Position numbers and translations under genes: made by a program. Source: DASUCS01 sp041166385 (lineage in GTDB: Bacteria; Actinomycetota; Acidimicrobiia; Acidimicrobiales; JACDCH01). Taken from it: DNA of 64,000 nucleotides. The notes under the pieces are model-generated. The model saw nothing but the letters and a program-made list of their open reading frames with translations. It had not been told where the DNA came from and searched no databases. The first letter of the stretch is position 1. The number at the start of each line of letters is the position of its first letter. Positions 33,517 to 42,515 of this stretch are shown here, in pieces. Location: assembly GCA_041166385.1 (NCBI GenBank), contig JBEEFW010000077.1, positions 1 through 64,000 on the forward strand, given 5' to 3'.

Positions 33517-35009
33517 ACCGATGACAGCCGCGTGTAGACGCGCACCCCTTCGCGGTCGAAGGTGAGGACGAACTGCTGGAGCGCCATGCCCGACGAGAAC
33601 GCGCGCCATTCCTCGGGCGACCAGGTGACGTCCTGCTCGGTGACGATCACCCGGTCGACGCCGTCGCGCGCGGCGGCGACCGCGTCTGGTGGTTGCCCCA
33701 GCGCGTAGATGTTCGGCCGCTCGGCCAGTAGCGGGAGCACCGTCGCCGAGCCGCGCACGGCCGTGGGTGTGGCGATCGCCGCGGTGACGTCGTGGCGCGC
33801 ATCGTCGGCCGCGTCCTGCCGGCCCCACTTCCAGGGCCGGTCGTACGGCGAGTTGAGGGCCTCCGTGCAGAAGAAGCCGACGGCGGCGACCGTGAGCGCG
33901 ATGAGCACGCGCCGGTCGACGACGACGCGCTCGATCGATTTTCGCCCCATGCGAGCGAGGGCGAAGGTGGCCGCCACGAACGCGAAGACCGTGAGTGGAA
34001 GACCGAACTCGTTGGTGCCGTTGCCCCGCACCGGCACATCGGCCACGAGGTACAGCGCCTGCAGCGGGAGTGCCGGCACCAGATAGCGCGGGGCCAACAC
34101 CGGAAGGAACAACAACGGCGCGAGGAGGGCGACGATCAACCGGATGTTCTCCTCGTCGAGGAGGTCGCCGAGCACCTTGTGCGGGTGAATGAGCATTCCT
34201 CCCGCAATCGAGAACGCGTTGGATCCGTACGCTTTGAACGCACCGGGCGCGATGAAGCCCGTGCTGCCGAAGCGGGGTTCGAGTACGAGCACGGCGAGGA
34301 CCGTCCACGCGAACCCGGCGACGATCGTTCGCCGCCCGATGCGCCGCTCGCCTTGCAGGAAGATGAGCACGCCGATGCCGGCGACGACGAGGGCGAGCTC
34401 CGCGCTCCAGATGACGGCGGACGCGCTCACGATGGCGAACGCGCGCCACCGTCCCCGCAGCGCGAGATAGGTGGCGCCGAGCAGTGGCGCCACCGCGATG
34501 GCCGCGGGGTGGAAGTCCGACAGGTTGAGGTTGTTGAGCGTCGGCGACGCGCCGTACGCGACCGTGAGTGCGACGGCCGCCCCGACTCGCAGTCCGGCGA
34601 TGCGCCTGGCGATGGCCCACAGCGGCACGACCCCCAACGCCAGCCCGAGCGCCTGCAACGCGAGCAGCGTCGGGATCGCCGGCAGTAGTCGTGTGAGGAA
34701 GGCGACTGGATACATGCCGATGGGCAGGTGCTGCGCAAGCAGGTGCGTGCCGGTGATGGTGAGGTCGGGGCTGTGCCCGTGCCCGATGAGCCACACGCCC
34801 TGCGTGGCGGCGGCGAGATCGCCGCCGGCGTCGAGGCTGCGCACCTGCGCCTCGGCCAGGGTGAAGTACAGGATCGCGAGCACGCTGGCGGCGATCCACG
34901 GGATGTAGCGGTCGGCCCAGCCGGCTTCGAGTCGCGCCTGCCAGCGCATCATCTGGCTGTCGATGCGCCGACGCAGTCCCGGTGGTGGACGCGGCTCCCG
35001 CGTGCTCAA
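33513..35009 (-). CDS. DUF2079 polytopic membrane protein
   Basis: A 498-residue protein with about ten to twelve hydrophobic segments, an early LDAGGDLAAATQGVWLIGHG and later NLSDFHPAAIAVAPLL, both marks of DUF2079, distant relatives of GT-C glycosyltransferases. It may transfer lipid-linked sugars, but no activity is proven. The C-terminal 100 residues are soluble. Start overlaps the SRAP stop by 4 bases. Confidence 0.8.
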   Translation of the reverse strand: MSTREPRPPPGLRRRIDSQMMRWQARLEAGWADRYIPWIAASVLAILYFTLAEAQVRSLDAGGDLAAATQGVWLIGHGHSPDLTITGTHLLAQHLPIGMYPVAFLTRLLPAIPTLLALQALGLALGVVPLWAIARRIAGLRVGAAVALTVAYGASPTLNNLNLSDFHPAAIAVAPLLGATYLALRGRWRAFAIVSASAVIWSAELALVVAGIGVLIFLQGERRIGRRTIVAGFAWTVLAVLVLEPRFGSTGFIAPGAFKAYGSNAFSIAGGMLIHPHKVLGDLLDEENIRLIVALLAPLLFLPVLAPRYLVPALPLQALYLVADVPVRGNGTNEFGLPLTVFAFVAATFALARMGRKSIERVVVDRRVLIALTVAAVGFFCTEALNSPYDRPWKWGRQDAADDARHDVTAAIATPTAVRGSATVLPLLAERPNIYALGQPPDAVAAARDGVDRVIVTEQDVTWSPEEWRAFSSGMALQQFVLTFDREGVRVYTRLSSV

Positions 35010-35725
35010 AGGAGCTGGTCCTGCGTGGGATCGGGCGGCGCCGGCTCGATCAGCTCCGGTCCGTTCTCGCGGACGTTGCTCACCGCGCGGCTGACAGGGT
35101 GCAGCGCCAGGAGCGACGAAGGCGCCGGAACGAGCAGCTTGCCGAGCGCGTCGAGATCATCGTTCGCGGGATCGAGCCAGGCTTCCCATGCACTCGGCGG
35201 GAGCATCACCGGCATCCGGTCGTGGATGTCCGCCACCTTCTCGTTCGGCTCGCCCGTGATGATCGTGCAGCTCCGCAGCGGGTCGGTCGTGCGCTCCGCG
35301 TCGTCCGCCGGCCGCCAGATCTCCCACAGTCCGGCAAACGCCATCGGCTCACCATCGGTTCTGTGGATGAAATACGGCTGCTTGGCCTTCTGGCCCGGGA
35401 CCTGCTTCCACTCGTAGAACCCGTCTGCAGGGATGAGGCAGCGTCGCTTGGTGAAGGCCCGCTTGTACGCGTTGTTCACCGCGACCGACTCGGCTCGGGC
35501 GTTGATCATCTTGTTGCCCGTCGTCGGATCCTTCGCCCAGAACGGCACCAGACCCCAGCGAAAGCTGTCGAGCCGGCGCATGCCTCCGGTCTCCACCACG
35601 ACGAAGACGTCGAGGCTGGGCGCAACGTTGTAGTTCGGTTCGAACACGGTCTCCGCGACAGCCTCGACGTCGAAGTACTTGGCCAGCTCGTCCGGCGGAG
35701 ACGATGAGACGAAGCGGCCGCACAT
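35006..35725 (-). CDS. SRAP (SOS-response-associated, YedK/HMCES) peptidase
   Basis: A 239-residue protein that forms a covalent link to abasic sites in single-stranded DNA through Cys2. It begins MCGRFV (Cys2 exposed after Met removal), has the NARAES motif near residue 75, GFYEW near 104 and the His in IHDRMPVML near residue 168, all catalytic or binding positions of the family. It is upstream of DUF2079 and divergent from the nickel transporter. Confidence 0.93.
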   Translation of the reverse strand: MCGRFVSSSPPDELAKYFDVEAVAETVFEPNYNVAPSLDVFVVVETGGMRRLDSFRWGLVPFWAKDPTTGNKMINARAESVAVNNAYKRAFTKRRCLIPADGFYEWKQVPGQKAKQPYFIHRTDGEPMAFAGLWEIWRPADDAERTTDPLRSCTIITGEPNEKVADIHDRMPVMLPPSAWEAWLDPANDDLDALGKLLVPAPSSLLALHPVSRAVSNVRENGPELIEPAPPDPTQDQLL

Positions 35726-35774
35726 CGGGTCACGAACCTACACTCGCCGCCGGCCCCTACCCTTGGCCCTTCCG

Positions 35775-36644
35775 ATGCCCGCCTCCACCACCACCTTCCA
35801 CCTTGGCCTGTTGGTCACGGCCTACTGGTTCGGGTTCCGGCACGGCATCGATTGGGACCACATTGCCGCCCTGACGGACATCACCGGGACGCAGGACACG
35901 CCTCGGCGCTCGATGGCGTTGGCCACCCTGTATGCCCTCGGCCACGCGTTGGTGGTCTTCGCGCTCGGACTTGTCGCGATCGTGCTCTCCGACGAGCTTC
36001 CTGACTCCGTCGACGTCGCAATGGGGCGGATCGTCGGCGTGACGCTCGTCGTGCTCGGCGTGTATGTCCTGGCTTCGTTGGTGCGTCACGGGCGCGACTT
36101 CCGCATGCGCAGCCGATGGATGATCGTGCTCGGGGGGCTCCGCCGGCTGCGGTCCCGTCGCGGTGAGCCCATCGTCATCGAGCACGACCACGCGCATGCG
36201 GTCGACGAGGCGCACGATCATCGTCATGTGCACGTGCACGCGCACACCGGCGGTGTCCGCGAGGGCGTTCACCGCCACGCGCACCGGCACGTCGCGCGGA
36301 TGCCGGACGATCCATTCATGAACTACGGGAGGCCGACTGCCTTCGGTATCGGCATGCTGCACGGTGTCGGCGCGGAGACGCCCACGCAGGTGGTCATCTT
36401 CGTCGCAGCCGCGGGTGTCAGCGGCGCGGCCGGCGGGGTCGCGATGCTCGTGGCGTTCATCGTCGGCTTGTTGTCGTCGAACACGCTGATCGCGCTTGCG
36501 GGCACCTACGGGTTTGTTTCGGCGACGAAGAGCTGGCCGTTCTACCTCACGGTGTCGATCGCGACTGCGGTGGGGAGCCTGTTCGTCGGCACGTTGTTCC
36601 TGCTCGGCCACGACGGCATGCTTCCGACGATCTTCAGCGGCTGA
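35775..36644 (+). CDS. Nickel/cobalt transporter (NiCoT/NicO-like)
   Basis: A 289-residue membrane protein. RHGIDWDHI near residue 21 matches the HX4DH metal-recognition motif of NiCoT permeases, and ALGHALVVFALG resembles their second motif. A His-rich cytoplasmic loop at about residues 135-175 (HDHRHVHVHAHTGG) probably binds metal. No nickel enzyme gene is next to it. ATG 35775 is chosen as the first in frame before the conserved start. Confidence 0.8.
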   Translation: MPASTTTFHLGLLVTAYWFGFRHGIDWDHIAALTDITGTQDTPRRSMALATLYALGHALVVFALGLVAIVLSDELPDSVDVAMGRIVGVTLVVLGVYVLASLVRHGRDFRMRSRWMIVLGGLRRLRSRRGEPIVIEHDHAHAVDEAHDHRHVHVHAHTGGVREGVHRHAHRHVARMPDDPFMNYGRPTAFGIGMLHGVGAETPTQVVIFVAAAGVSGAAGGVAMLVAFIVGLLSSNTLIALAGTYGFVSATKSWPFYLTVSIATAVGSLFVGTLFLLGHDGMLPTIFSG

Positions 36645-36647
36645 CCC

Positions 36648-37937
36648 TTGGATGCGTGGGAGCTGCCGGGCTCGCCGCGTGCGCGGCGCGCGCTGATCTA
36701 CGGCACTGCCGCGAAGATCGGGGCTCGGTACGGTGCGCGGCGGCTGCCGTGGCCGCGTTCGACCGGTCCGATCGAACGCCTCCACGAGGCCGGCGCGCAG
36801 GAGCTGTACAACGCGGCCGTCCGCCTTCGGGGCGGGTTCCTCAAGTTCGGTCAGTTCGTGTCGGCGCGCCCGGATCTATTGCCCGATGCCTACGTGCGCG
36901 AGCTCTCGAAGCTGCAGGATCGAGTGCCGCCGGCGCCTGCATCAGTGGTGTTGCGGGTGATCGAGGAAGACCTCGGACCGGTGGCCGAGCATTTCGCCGA
37001 GTTCGATGCACACTCCGCATCGGCTGCTTCGCTGGCGCAGGTGCATCGGGCGACGCTCGACGACGGCCGCGTGGTCGCGGTCAAGGTGCAGTATCCGAAG
37101 GTCGCCGAGATCGTCCCACGCGAGGCCAGGGACACCGCCCGCATCCTCAACCTCGTTGCCCGGTTCGTGCGTGGCGTCGACCTCCCCACGATCTCCCAGC
37201 AGCTCGAGCGCACGATTCTCTCCGAGCTCGACTACGTCAACGAAGCCGCCAACATCGAGCGGTTCCGGGCGAACTTCAGCGACGAGCCGACCGTTCAGGT
37301 GCCGTCGGTGCACTACTCGCTGTCTCGCGGCCGGGTGCTCGTGATGGATTGGATCGAGGGTCGCAACCTCGGGCACGCGCTTCGCGAGGTCGATCGAGCG
37401 ACGGCGGAGGAGGCGCTCCGCATCCTGGTGGACGCGTTCCTGAAGCAGATCCTCGTCGACGGGTTCGTGCACGCCGATCCGCATCCGGGCAACTTCTTGT
37501 TGCAGGAGCGACCCGACGGGCCGCGGCTCGGCATCGTCGACTTCGGCGCTTGTGCAGAGCTGTCCGAGCGCACGCGTCTCGGGTTGTGCGATCTCTACGC
37601 CGCCGGCGTGAACGGCGATCTGCAGGCCTCGGCCGAGGCGCTCGAGGCCCTCGGTTTTCGAACGCGGTCGGGAGACGTGCAGTCGCTGGTGGCGTTCGCC
37701 AGCCTGTTCGATGCCGACGCCGGTGAGGAGAACCGTGAGGCCGCGTGGGCGCGGCTCGTCGGCGCCGCCCGCGAGGATCCTCTGGTCACGTTGCCCGAGG
37801 AGCTGATCATGATCGGCCGGGTGCTCATCGTGCAGACCGGCCTGGTCGGCCAGTTCAACCCGTCGTGGTCGATGACGGAGCTGGTGGAGAATCGTCTGGC
37901 TCAGGCGCGCCGCGGTCGAGCAACCGGAACACCATGA
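36648..37937 (+). CDS. UbiB/ABC1 family atypical kinase
   Basis: A 429-residue protein of the ADCK/UbiB group. The KFGQ motif near residue 66, the invariant VAVKVQYP Lys, HADPHPGNF and VDFG are all present. Such proteins support lipid-quinone biosynthesis and may act on isoprenoid lipids. It starts with TTG 36648, four bases after the transporter stop, and its 3' end overlaps the convergent secreted-protein gene by 83 bases. Confidence 0.87.
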   Translation: MDAWELPGSPRARRALIYGTAAKIGARYGARRLPWPRSTGPIERLHEAGAQELYNAAVRLRGGFLKFGQFVSARPDLLPDAYVRELSKLQDRVPPAPASVVLRVIEEDLGPVAEHFAEFDAHSASAASLAQVHRATLDDGRVVAVKVQYPKVAEIVPREARDTARILNLVARFVRGVDLPTISQQLERTILSELDYVNEAANIERFRANFSDEPTVQVPSVHYSLSRGRVLVMDWIEGRNLGHALREVDRATAEEALRILVDAFLKQILVDGFVHADPHPGNFLLQERPDGPRLGIVDFGACAELSERTRLGLCDLYAAGVNGDLQASAEALEALGFRTRSGDVQSLVAFASLFDADAGEENREAAWARLVGAAREDPLVTLPEELIMIGRVLIVQTGLVGQFNPSWSMTELVENRLAQARRGRATGTP

Positions 37938-38448
37938 GGACGAGCAGACCGGCGACGATCGCGCCGCCTCCAACGGCAGCGACCGCGATGGGCCAGGAGC
38001 TCGACGAGGGCGGGGGTCGCAGCCGCGCGATCGTTCCCGTCCACGGGATCGAGAACGACACGATCGGATACCGGTCGGCCAGCTTCAGGGGCGAGATGCT
38101 GGGATCGGTGAGATCCGCAAACGGCAGCACGATCCATTCGCCGTCACTTGCGAGGGCAACGATCGCGCGAGATGTCCGCTCGTCGACTCGATCGAGATGC
38201 ACCTGGATGCCCGTGCGCTGCGGGAACGGGCGCAGCTGATCGTCCAAGTCGGACCGCAGGAAGACGTTGATCGTGTCGGGGCCGATCAGAGTGGCGTCGG
38301 CCGTCGTGATCGTCATGACGACGGCATGCGGTGACGCGGTCGCCTCATGAGTGACCGTCAGCTCGAAGTCATCGGTCTTCGCGTGGGCGGAAACGGAGAG
38401 CGAAAGTGACGCGACGGCGACGAGCGTGAGAACGAGAACCCGCCGCAT
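37855..38448 (-). CDS. Secreted protein with C-terminal membrane anchor
   Basis: A 197-residue protein with a clear signal peptide (MRRVLVLTLVAVASLSLSVSAHA) and a single transmembrane segment near the C-terminus (WPIAVAAVGGGAIVAGLLVL) followed by a short Pro/Ser tail. The extracellular part has no recognised domain. ATG 38448 is preferred over an upstream GTG-containing extension lacking a signal sequence. Function unknown. Confidence 0.6.
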   Translation of the reverse strand: MRRVLVLTLVAVASLSLSVSAHAKTDDFELTVTHEATASPHAVVMTITTADATLIGPDTINVFLRSDLDDQLRPFPQRTGIQVHLDRVDERTSRAIVALASDGEWIVLPFADLTDPSISPLKLADRYPIVSFSIPWTGTIARLRPPPSSSSWPIAVAAVGGGAIVAGLLVLMVFRLLDRGAPEPDDSPPAPSSTTTG

Positions 38449-38520
38449 CGAAGTACAAGTGTCGCGCGCGGTTCGATGTGTCGGAACCGGTCTCAGAGGC
38501 AAGTACTCTCAACAATTCCT

Positions 38521-39024
38521 ATGACGGTTGACGACGACACCCCAGAGACGGACGACGAGTGGCAGTTCGCGGAGATCGAGCCACCGCCACCCACACAGCG
38601 TGGCGGTGGCCTGCTCCAGACGATCCTCGACGAGGTCAGTGCGTTGCGGGCCCAGGCGGACGCCGACCGGTCGTCGCTGGCCGACGCCCTGTCCAGCAGC
38701 TTCGCCAAGCTCGATGTCGAGCTCGAGGTCATGCGTGAGCAGGTGGCGGCGCTCCGAACGGAGGTTGACGCATCGGCCACGCAAATAACCGGTGCGTTCA
38801 CCGAGATGCTGAAGAGCATCGCCGCCGACAACGACGTCGACGTGCCCGCGGTCGTCGAGCGGGCCGTGGCCGCCCAAGGCCATGCGAACGTCGAGGCCGT
38901 GGTCGCGGCCCTCAGCGCACAGCTCACGGCGTTGCGCAACGCGGTACCCACGGCAGAGACCGCCCGCATCGCGATGGAGATCAGCCGGCTCCGTCAAGCA
39001 CTGATCGGCCCCGACCGCTCCTAG
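38521..39024 (+). CDS. Coiled-coil hypothetical protein
   Basis: A 167-residue acidic protein. Residues 30-90 and 120-165 contain heptad patterns (LQTILDEVSALRAQADADR; LDVELEVMREQVAALRTEV) suggesting a long coiled coil. No catalytic motif. Preceded by an acidic Pro-rich N-terminus. It may be a structural or scaffold protein; no family is recognised. Confidence 0.6.
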   Translation: MTVDDDTPETDDEWQFAEIEPPPPTQRGGGLLQTILDEVSALRAQADADRSSLADALSSSFAKLDVELEVMREQVAALRTEVDASATQITGAFTEMLKSIAADNDVDVPAVVERAVAAQGHANVEAVVAALSAQLTALRNAVPTAETARIAMEISRLRQALIGPDRS

Positions 39025-39077
39025 CGCTCTCGAACAATTCGCGCCCCTTCACGCCGAACCCTCACCGGGGTACCCTC

Positions 39078-39437
39078 GTGGCCAGCGACGCTCCAGTCCT
39101 CGGTGCCGCCACGGGCGCAACGCCGACTGGAGTACCGATGTCCGATGGGTTGTACCCCACGCGATCCTCGTCGCTGATCACCGACGATGATCGTTTCAGC
39201 GCGGTACTCGCGCACTCGATGCTCGGCACCGTGTCTGCGATCCGTGCCGCGATCGACACCGCGATGGCGTACGAAGCGGTCGGCTCTGGCCGCGACGGCG
39301 TGCTGATGATCGCGAAGCGACGCCTCGAGTTCCTGACTGCGCAGTTGCGCGACCTGGCGGCGGGGGTACCCAGTGACGCCATCGTCGTCGATCTCCGCAC
39401 CTATTCGGACAACGCCACGAACGACGCCACGTCGTAG
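39078..39437 (+). CDS. Short protein with histidine-kinase-like H-box
   Basis: A 119-residue protein (GTG start; ATG 39138 possible). AVLAHSMLGTVSAIRAAID resembles the H-box and first helix of a HisKA dimerisation domain, followed by a helix EFLTAQLRDLAAGVP; there is no ATP-binding domain. It might act as a phosphotransfer protein, like Spo0B, but this is a hypothesis. Confidence 0.5.
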   Translation: MASDAPVLGAATGATPTGVPMSDGLYPTRSSSLITDDDRFSAVLAHSMLGTVSAIRAAIDTAMAYEAVGSGRDGVLMIAKRRLEFLTAQLRDLAAGVPSDAIVVDLRTYSDNATNDATS

Positions 39438-39440
39438 CAG

Positions 39441-39608
39441 TTACGTCGCGTCGTCGTCCGGATCGGGCAGCCCGACCGGGTCGGCGGGGTCGACCCTCGG
39501 TTCCTCACGATCTTCGTCGGGGATGAGGCCGTCCTGCTGCGCTTGCTTACGGGCCTGCTCGATCGTCTCGTCGAGGTGATCGAGCCGTTCGTCGTGCGGT
39601 GTTGTCAT
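39441..39608 (-). CDS. Short acidic hypothetical protein
   Basis: A 55-residue reading frame starting MTTPHDERLDHLDETIEQAR and ending PDPDDDAT, with an N-terminal helix and an acidic Pro/Asp tail. It resembles small conserved actinobacterial proteins of unknown role. It lies next to the left end of the tRNA-Pro element, in the chromosome. Confidence 0.5.
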   Translation of the reverse strand: MTTPHDERLDHLDETIEQARKQAQQDGLIPDEDREEPRVDPADPVGLPDPDDDAT

Positions 39609-39646
39609 CCACTCGCAGTACCCGGATCATCCAACGAGAACCCCGG

Positions 39647-39693
39647 TGGTCGGGCTGGCGGGATTTGAACCCACGACCCCCTGACCCCCAGTC
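39647..39693 (-). tRNA. tRNA-Pro(GGG), 3' half, split by an insertion
   Basis: On the minus strand this reads anticodon-loop GACTGGGGG, stem TCAGG, variable GGGTC, T-arm GTGGGTTCAAATCCCGC, 3' acceptor CAGCCCG, discriminator A and an encoded CCA. The partner 5' half is at 46851-46889. Without the 5' half it cannot fold as a tRNA. Joined, they give a perfect cloverleaf with stem CCTGA/TCAGG around CTGGGGG. Confidence 0.9.
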
Positions 39694-39817
39694 CGTAAAC
39701 ACAATCTATGGTGGTCGATTACCGTCCATGCTTGTACAGAAACTCACAGGTCACACCTGTAATCAAGGGGTTTTTGGTCCCAGTGTGTACGGGGCCGTTC
39801 GCCGGCGTCCGGAATTC

Positions 39818-39850
39818 ATAGAGCGCCAATAGAGCGCCAATAGACCGCCA
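39818..39850. repeat. Tandem 11-bp repeats near the left element end
   Basis: Three tandem copies of ATAGAGCGCCA (the third has one change, ATAGACCGCCA) lie about 125 bases inside the left core. One more exact copy is at 46753-46763, about 90 bases inside the right core. Arm-type binding sites for a recombinase or excisionase are a plausible role. Confidence 0.65.
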
Positions 39851-39892
39851 GTGCGATGGGGCTACGCAGGTCACGGAGATTGCCTGGACCGA

Positions 39893-40165
39893 CTAGGCCG
39901 CTTCCCTACTCATGCGCTCGTCGATGAACCTTAGGAGCTCGAAAACGGCGATTCGGCGACAGGCATCAATGTGGAAGGACTTCACATCCCCCGTCTTGAG
40001 AAGCGCGTACATCTTCGCTCGACTGATTCCCAGCGCCTTGGCGGCCTGTTCCGGCGTGAGAGCCAGGACAAGTCCATCTTGCGTGATGATCCGAAGCATT
40101 CGCTCTGTTGGGTCCACAAGTTCTCCTCGTAAGTCATCACCAGTAGTGATATTGCCGAGGATCAT
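39893..40165 (-). CDS. Excisionase-like HTH protein
   Basis: A 90-residue protein with a MerR/Xis-type helix-turn-helix (ALTPEQAAKALGISRAKMYALLKTG, in part) at about residues 35-65. It could be the element's recombination directionality factor or a regulator. ATG 40165 is chosen; longer in-frame sequence upstream has no coding character. It lies next to the left tandem repeats. Confidence 0.7.
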   Translation of the reverse strand: MILGNITTGDDLRGELVDPTERMLRIITQDGLVLALTPEQAAKALGISRAKMYALLKTGDVKSFHIDACRRIAVFELLRFIDERMSREAA

Positions 40166-40253
40166 ATATAACGGAGCCGGATTGTCAACGGCCCACGGAG
40201 GTCCGAGCGAGACATGACTGGACGGCACCAGACAAGCGGCCGGCAGGAGGCGC

Positions 40254-40475
40254 TCAGCGATGCCAGTCGACAAGCTTGCGGAGCGGCACCTCAAGGGCGT
40301 CTGCAAGGCGCACGAGGTTGATGATCGTTGGATTCCGCTCACCGCGCTCGATACCACTCACATAATTCCGATGGAGCCCCGACAGTTCGGCCAGCTGCTC
40401 CTGGGTCAGACCGCGACGTGTGCGAAGACTCCGTACGCAGTCACCGAGCGCGGCACGAACGTCGTCGGACTCCAC
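40254..40475 (-). CDS. XRE-family repressor
   Basis: A 73-residue Cro/C1-type DNA-binding protein; residues about 20-60 form the HTH (RRGLTQEQLAELSGLHRN then GIERGERNPT). GTG 40475 start. It is divergent from the XRE protein at 40537, the two sharing the operator at 40498-40524, which suggests a lysogeny-like switch or control of the neighbouring defence genes. Confidence 0.8.
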   Translation of the reverse strand: MESDDVRAALGDCVRSLRTRRGLTQEQLAELSGLHRNYVSGIERGERNPTIINLVRLADALEVPLRKLVDWHR

Positions 40476-40497
40476 GGCGACACACTTCTTTGCAGCC

Positions 40498-40524
40498 CAC
40501 TATGAGTCCACACACTATGAGTGT
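40498..40524. promoter_or_regulatory. Shared operator of the divergent XRE genes
   Basis: Two direct repeats CACTATGAGT start 15 bases apart (40498 and 40513). The second lies within a palindrome ACAC-TATGA-GTGT (40512-40524). They sit in the 61-base gap between GTG 40475 and ATG 40537, where a repressor would block both promoters. Confidence 0.65.
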
Positions 40525-40536
40525 AGTCTGTATCTC

Positions 40537-40914
40537 ATGAGGACCGGTCGTGCGTCATTTGCTGCGACGCTTGCCGATGCCAGGAAGCTGCGCGGCATGA
40601 CGCAGCAAGAGCTGGCGGAAGCGGTGGGCGTGACTCAGTCCGCAGTTTCGGCGTGGGAGGCAGACGGCGCGATCCCCGAGCCGCGAGTTGTATTCGCGGT
40701 GGAACGGGCCTTGCGTCTGAGTCCCGGCCAGCTATCGGGTGCGCTGGGCTACGTACCCGTTGACGCTATGGGGGTCACACATGGCGTTGTTGAATCGGTA
40801 GAGGCCGATCCTTCCCTCGATGAGGTGGGTAGACGCGTTCTGCTCGCTGTGTACCGCGAGCTCACCACCAAGCCTGCACCGCGACGCGGACGCCCTCGGC
40901 GTAGTGGTCGTTGA
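40537..40914 (+). CDS. XRE-family regulator
   Basis: A 125-residue protein with an N-terminal HTH (residues about 10-60: ARKLRGMTQQELAEAVGVTQ, SAVSAWEADG). The C-terminal part (GALGYVPVDAMG and a helical ending with basic tail) has no known domain. It ends just upstream of the tRNA and methyltransferase genes and may control the methylase, in the manner of R-M controller proteins. Confidence 0.78.
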   Translation: MRTGRASFAATLADARKLRGMTQQELAEAVGVTQSAVSAWEADGAIPEPRVVFAVERALRLSPGQLSGALGYVPVDAMGVTHGVVESVEADPSLDEVGRRVLLAVYRELTTKPAPRRGRPRRSGR

Positions 40915-40999
40915 CAAGAAGTGGCGCATCGTGAGCGCAGGAGGCGCCGCGGGGTTGACGGAGAGACTTGCTGTTAGCGCCCACTAGAGTGATCCACTA

Positions 41000-41073
41000 C
41001 GGGCAGTGGCGCAGCTTGGTAGCGCACCACACTGGGGGTGTGGGGGCCGTGGGTTCAAATCCCGCCTGCCCGA
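41000..41073 (+). tRNA. tRNA-Pro(GGG), intact copy carried by the element
   Basis: A 74-nt tRNA: acceptor CGGGCAG/CTGCCCG, D-stem GCGC/GCGC, anticodon stem CCACA/TGTGG with loop CTGGGGG (anticodon GGG), variable GGGCC, T-arm GTGGG-TTCAAAT-CCCGC, discriminator A. No CCA is encoded. It differs from the interrupted resident gene in both acceptor and anticodon stems, so it is not a simple copy. It decodes CCC/CCU and would replace the broken gene. Confidence 0.95.
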
Positions 41074-41226
41074 CGGAAGTCCTTGGCTGTTCCGTCGTCT
41101 CGGAAGAGCACCCGACATGGACAGCAAGCCTCGGGCGTTACCGCTCGAGGGACATCTTCCCATGGTCGATACACAGAACTACGAGGGCATCTACCCGTCC
41201 GAGCGCAGGAGAAACGAAACCGGTCG

Positions 41227-42495
41227 ATGTCCGCGCTCTTTGATGACTGGACAAGCAACCGACCGCTCGCGTCGCTCGGTACAAACTCCGGTGCTGAACC
41301 TCTCGCGTTTCAAGGATGGCATCACTTCAAGGAGGCATTTCCGCCCGAGCTGATTCGGCAGGCCATCGAGGCCAGTGACAGCGATGTCGTCGGCTGCTTT
41401 GATCCGTTCGGCGGTTCCGGGACGACAGCCTTGGCGGCGCAATTCCTGGGAGTGCCGTCGACGACGGTAGAGGTCAACCCATTTTTGGCTGACGTGATAC
41501 GTGCGAAGCTCGCACCGTATGAGTCGGACGCGCTGACTAGAGCATTCGGCCAAGTCTGTCGAAGGTCACGTCGACTCGCTCCTGATGCGGCGGACTACTT
41601 CGCCTATGCGCCCACGACGTTCATACAGCCCGGTGCGGATGGTCGATGGCTATTCGACACTGCGGTTGCGGAGAGGATTGCTGCCGTCCTCTCTGCCATT
41701 GATCAGGAGGAGAATGAGAATCACCGGCGCTTCTTCCGAGTACTGCTCGGCGGAACACTCGTAGAGGCAAGCAATGTGGTCGTCAGCGGAAAGGGTCGCC
41801 GCTATAGACGGAACTGGCAGAAGCAGGGCGTGGATCGAACTTCCATCGATGACCTGTTCGCCCGCCGAACCACACGGGCTATCGCTGACGTGCATCGCTT
41901 TTCTTCTCGCCCACGCCCCCGGTCAACTGTCCTGCTAGGTGATGCGCGGCGCGTGAAGCCTCGCGCCCGGCACTCCTTGGCAGTGTTCTCGCCGCCGTAT
42001 CCGAACTCCTTTGACTACACCGACGTCTACAACATCGAGCTGTGGATACTCGGGTATCTCCGGGATGCCGGCGAGAACCGCGATCTTCGGCAAGCGACTC
42101 TGTCATCGCACGTCCAGCTCACTCGCGAGTTCGCGCCGGCGCCAGCAGGCGTCATCAGGCTCGACCGCGTCCTCGATCGACTTGACCTGATTGAGGAGGA
42201 GCTGTGGAGCCCTTGGATCCCGGCGATGATCGGTGGCTACTTCGCCGACTTGATGCAGGTCTTGGACCGAGTTGACGCTGCGTTGACCTCCGGTTCACAG
42301 TGCTGGATAGTGATCGGCGACAGTCGATATGGCGGCGTGCACGTGCCGTCTGGCCGGATAGTCGTTGATCTCGCGACAACCATGGGTTGGCGTGTTCGGT
42401 CGGCGGCCTCGTTTCGCTCGATGCGAACATCGCCGCAACATGGTGGCCGTCGGGCGCTACCGGAGACACTCGTTGTGCTCGAGACACCTTCGTAG
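41227..42495 (+). CDS. DNA methyltransferase (SPPY-type)
   Basis: A 422-residue SAM-dependent amino-methyltransferase of the m4C/m6A group. The SAM-binding FDPFGGSGTTALAA at about residues 57-70 precedes the catalytic FSPPYPNSFDYTDVYN at about residue 257. The order of motif I before SPPY marks the circularly permuted (beta-type) layout. The specificity region is between them. ATG 41227 follows the tRNA by 153 bases. It is convergent with the nuclease gene and probably protects self DNA from it. Confidence 0.88.
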   Translation: MSALFDDWTSNRPLASLGTNSGAEPLAFQGWHHFKEAFPPELIRQAIEASDSDVVGCFDPFGGSGTTALAAQFLGVPSTTVEVNPFLADVIRAKLAPYESDALTRAFGQVCRRSRRLAPDAADYFAYAPTTFIQPGADGRWLFDTAVAERIAAVLSAIDQEENENHRRFFRVLLGGTLVEASNVVVSGKGRRYRRNWQKQGVDRTSIDDLFARRTTRAIADVHRFSSRPRPRSTVLLGDARRVKPRARHSLAVFSPPYPNSFDYTDVYNIELWILGYLRDAGENRDLRQATLSSHVQLTREFAPAPAGVIRLDRVLDRLDLIEEELWSPWIPAMIGGYFADLMQVLDRVDAALTSGSQCWIVIGDSRYGGVHVPSGRIVVDLATTMGWRVRSAASFRSMRTSPQHGGRRALPETLVVLETPS

Positions 42496-42515
42496 GTCTG
42501 GTCAGCAGCTACCCA

